Of a stretch of 64,000 nt of DNA, positions 62,584 to 64,000 are shown one piece after another. A program made the position numbers and the translations under genes. This DNA comes from CAVQGZ01 sp963712175 (GTDB lineage Bacteria > Actinomycetota > Actinomycetes > Jiangellales > Jiangellaceae): the NCBI GenBank assembly GCA_963712175.1, contig CAVQGZ010000007.1, positions 62,001-126,000 of the forward strand. Reading direction: 5' to 3'. Within the stretch, counting starts at the first letter, position 1. Every line of letters starts with the position of its first letter. The notes under the pieces are model-generated. The model saw only the letters and a list, made by a program, of their open reading frames with translations, did not search any database and was not told the origin of the DNA.

Positions 62584-63549
62584 TCAGCGCGTCATGACGA
62601 CCTTGCCGAACACGTCGCCGCCGGCCAGCGCCGCGAATGCCTCAGGGGCCTGGTCCATCGGCAGCGTGCGGTCGATCACCGGACGCACGCCTCGAACAAC
62701 GCAGAACTGCAGCAGCCGCTCCAGCTCGTCCCGGCTGCCCATGGTTGACCCGACGATCCGCAGCTGCAGGAAGAAGACGCGGCTGAGCTCGGTCTCGGCC
62801 AGGTAGCCCGACGTCGCTCCCGAGATCACGACGCTCCCGCCGGGGCGGACCGAGCGCAGCGAGTGCTTCCAGGTCGCCTTGCCCACGGTCTCCATGACCC
62901 CGTCCACCCGCTCGGGCAGCCGAGCCCCGGACTCGAACGCAGCGTCCGCACCCAGCTCGAGCGCCTGCGCGCGCTTGCCCTCCTCGCGGCTGGTGACCCA
63001 CATGCGGTACCCGGCGCGCGAGCCGAGCACGATCAGCGCGGTCGACACCCCGCCACCGGCACCCTGGACCAACACGGTTGACCCGGGCTGCAGCTGCGCC
63101 TGCGTGAACAGCATGCGGTAAGCCGTCAGCCAGGCCGTCGGCATGCACGCGGCATCCGTCAGGCTCATCCCCTGCGGCAGTGGCAGGACGTTGCGCCGGG
63201 GAACGGCCACGACGTCGGCGAACGTTCCCGGGTGCTTCTCGGAGAGCAGCGATCGCCGAGGGTCGTTGGTCTCGTCCCCCCGCCAGTCCTCGCTCGAGAT
63301 GACCGAGTGGACGACGACGGGGGTCCCGTCCTCGAGCTCACCGGCCGCGTCACAGCCCAGGATCATCGGCAGCCGATCCGCCGGGAGCCCCACCCCGCGC
63401 AGCGACCAGAGGTCGTGGTGGTTCAGGCTGGCCGCCCGGACCCGTACCCGCACCCAGCCGTCGGCGGCCTCCGGCTCGGGCTGCTCACCGACGACGAGGC
63501 CGGAGAGCGGTTCGTTCTGGTCTTGTGAGGCTGCGTAGACGGCGAACAT
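62584..63549 (-). CDS. Zinc-type alcohol dehydrogenase-like (MDR) quinone oxidoreductase
   Basis: A 321-aa medium-chain dehydrogenase/reductase. VRVRAASLNHHDLWSLRGVG and GCDAAGELEDGT form the catalytic domain; the NAD(P) site is VLVQGAGGGVSTALIVLGSRAG. The structural-zinc cysteines are missing, as in quinone-oxidoreductase-type MDRs. The ATG at 63549 is chosen; the frame to 63684 has no homology and would overlap the next gene. A TAGGTT hexamer lies 7 nt upstream. Substrate unknown. Confidence 0.9.
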   Translation of the reverse strand: MFAVYAASQDQNEPLSGLVVGEQPEPEAADGWVRVRVRAASLNHHDLWSLRGVGLPADRLPMILGCDAAGELEDGTPVVVHSVISSEDWRGDETNDPRRSLLSEKHPGTFADVVAVPRRNVLPLPQGMSLTDAACMPTAWLTAYRMLFTQAQLQPGSTVLVQGAGGGVSTALIVLGSRAGYRMWVTSREEGKRAQALELGADAAFESGARLPERVDGVMETVGKATWKHSLRSVRPGGSVVISGATSGYLAETELSRVFFLQLRIVGSTMGSRDELERLLQFCVVRGVRPVIDRTLPMDQAPEAFAALAGGDVFGKVVMTR

Positions 63550-63556
63550 GCCTCCC

Positions 63557-63562
63557 AACCTA
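63557..63562 (-). promoter_or_regulatory. Putative -10 hexamer of the MDR oxidoreductase gene
   Basis: TAGGTT on the minus strand, ending 7 nt before the ATG at 63549. Confidence 0.4.
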
Positions 63563-63641
63563 GACCGGAGACCGCCCGTCAATGCGCGAGGATTGGGGCA
63601 ATCTGCTGACCCGGCACTGGGAGAGGGAGCAAGATCGGAGC

Positions 63642-64000
63642 ATGAGCGCGCGGGGTGGACTGACGTGGGCACTTCCCTTGGCATCCGTGCTGGTTCTCGC
63701 GGGGTGCTCGACCCCCGAGGACGCCACCCCGGCCGATGTCGTGCCAGACGACATCGCAGCTGAAGGCACCCTGCTCGTGGCGACCGATCCCTCTCTTCCG
63801 CCGGCGCAGTTCGAGGTGCTGCGCCAGCTGCAGGGCACCGGCGGGGGTCCGTTGACTGGATTCGAGGTAGAGCTGCTGGAGGCCGTCGCCGACAACCTGG
63901 GCCTGGACGTCGAGTGGGTCGAGGTCTCGTTCGCCAGGGTCCTCGAGCTGGCCGACGAAGGCGAGGTGGACCTTGCCTCGTCCGCGATCACCGTCACCGA
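63642..64000 (+). CDS. Solute-binding lipoprotein of an ABC transporter (3' end outside window)
   Basis: The first 119 codons of an exported lipoprotein. The signal peptide (WALPLASVLVLAGC) ends in a lipobox with Cys at residue 22. After a short acidic linker, GTLLVATDPSLPP, LTGFEVELLEAVADNLGL and VEWVEVSF match the start of family 3 (amino-acid type) solute-binding proteins. The ATG at 63642 follows GAGAGGGAG. Ligand not deducible from this part. The gene runs off the window end. Confidence 0.82.
   Translation, partial: MSARGGLTWALPLASVLVLAGCSTPEDATPADVVPDDIAAEGTLLVATDPSLPPAQFEVLRQLQGTGGGPLTGFEVELLEAVADNLGLDVEWVEVSFARVLELADEGEVDLASSAITVT

Overview
This window is about 64 kb of high-GC chromosome from an actinomycete. 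The case rests on gene content: whiA, rbpA, opcA, a sufR-led SUF operon with a Rieske ferredoxin, a fused 2-oxoglutarate dehydrogenase E1/E2 (Kgd/OdhA type), and a mabA-inhA-like fabG-fabI pair. Many genes start with GTG and many overlap by 4 bp (ATGA/GTGA). A Nocardioidaceae-like or related lineage is possible, but I cannot fix it from sequence alone. I found no rRNA, tRNA, CRISPR array, prophage or IS transposase. No gap between genes exceeds 300 bp.

Layout. 1-9.1 kb: truncated serB, SixA-like phosphatase, lysoplasmalogenase, fabG-fabI with dodecin, an FMN-dependent hydroxyacid oxidase, DUF3099, SURF1, a DUF559 protein, a sirtuin and an atypical SDR. 9.1-13.8 kb: ABC exporter, enoyl-CoA hydratase-like protein, small HTH protein and ABC-F ATPase. 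13.9-18.8 kb: a bioY-ligase-hotdog-thiolase-bioM-bioN operon, i.e. a complete ECF biotin transporter enclosing three acyl-CoA-type genes. 19.0-25.6 kb: sufR-B-D-Rieske-C-S-U-T with a CAAC-N6-GTTG SufR operator. 25.6-32.5 kb: ABC-2 transporter, then a DUF4397 surface protein, sortase, ECF sigma factor and RskA-like anti-sigma factor, then ctaA and ctaB, which converge with a 105 bp coding overlap. 32.7-39.2 kb: tkt-tal-zwf-opcA-pgl, with zwf split by a one-base frameshift. 39.2-46.5 kb: DUF885, HAD phosphatase, two Gfo/Idh/MocA oxidoreductases, DUF445, rbpA and secG. 46.6-58.3 kb: the core block tpiA-pgk-gap and whiA-yvcK-rapZ-uvrC, a Tat/Rieske lipoprotein and uvrA. 58.4-64 kb: odhA, a small acidic DUF6104 protein, a zinc-type quinone oxidoreductase and a truncated solute-binding lipoprotein.

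The most unusual structure is a family of four dispersed repeats of about 82 bp (6291-6373, 7436-7517, 45735-45817, 62471-62550). They align without gaps, form a hairpin core with a covarying outer stem, and each lies sense-oriented at or just after the 3' end of a gene. Two of them supply the last codons and the stop codon of their host genes (SURF1 and sirtuin). Two in opposite orientation bracket the DUF559 gene.

Other points of interest: a self-contained sigma/anti-sigma/sortase/DUF4397 module with a SigK-type promoter match; a thiolase and an SDR that have lost canonical catalytic residues; and a recurrent TANNNT hexamer 6-10 nt before start codons, which predicts many leaderless mRNAs.
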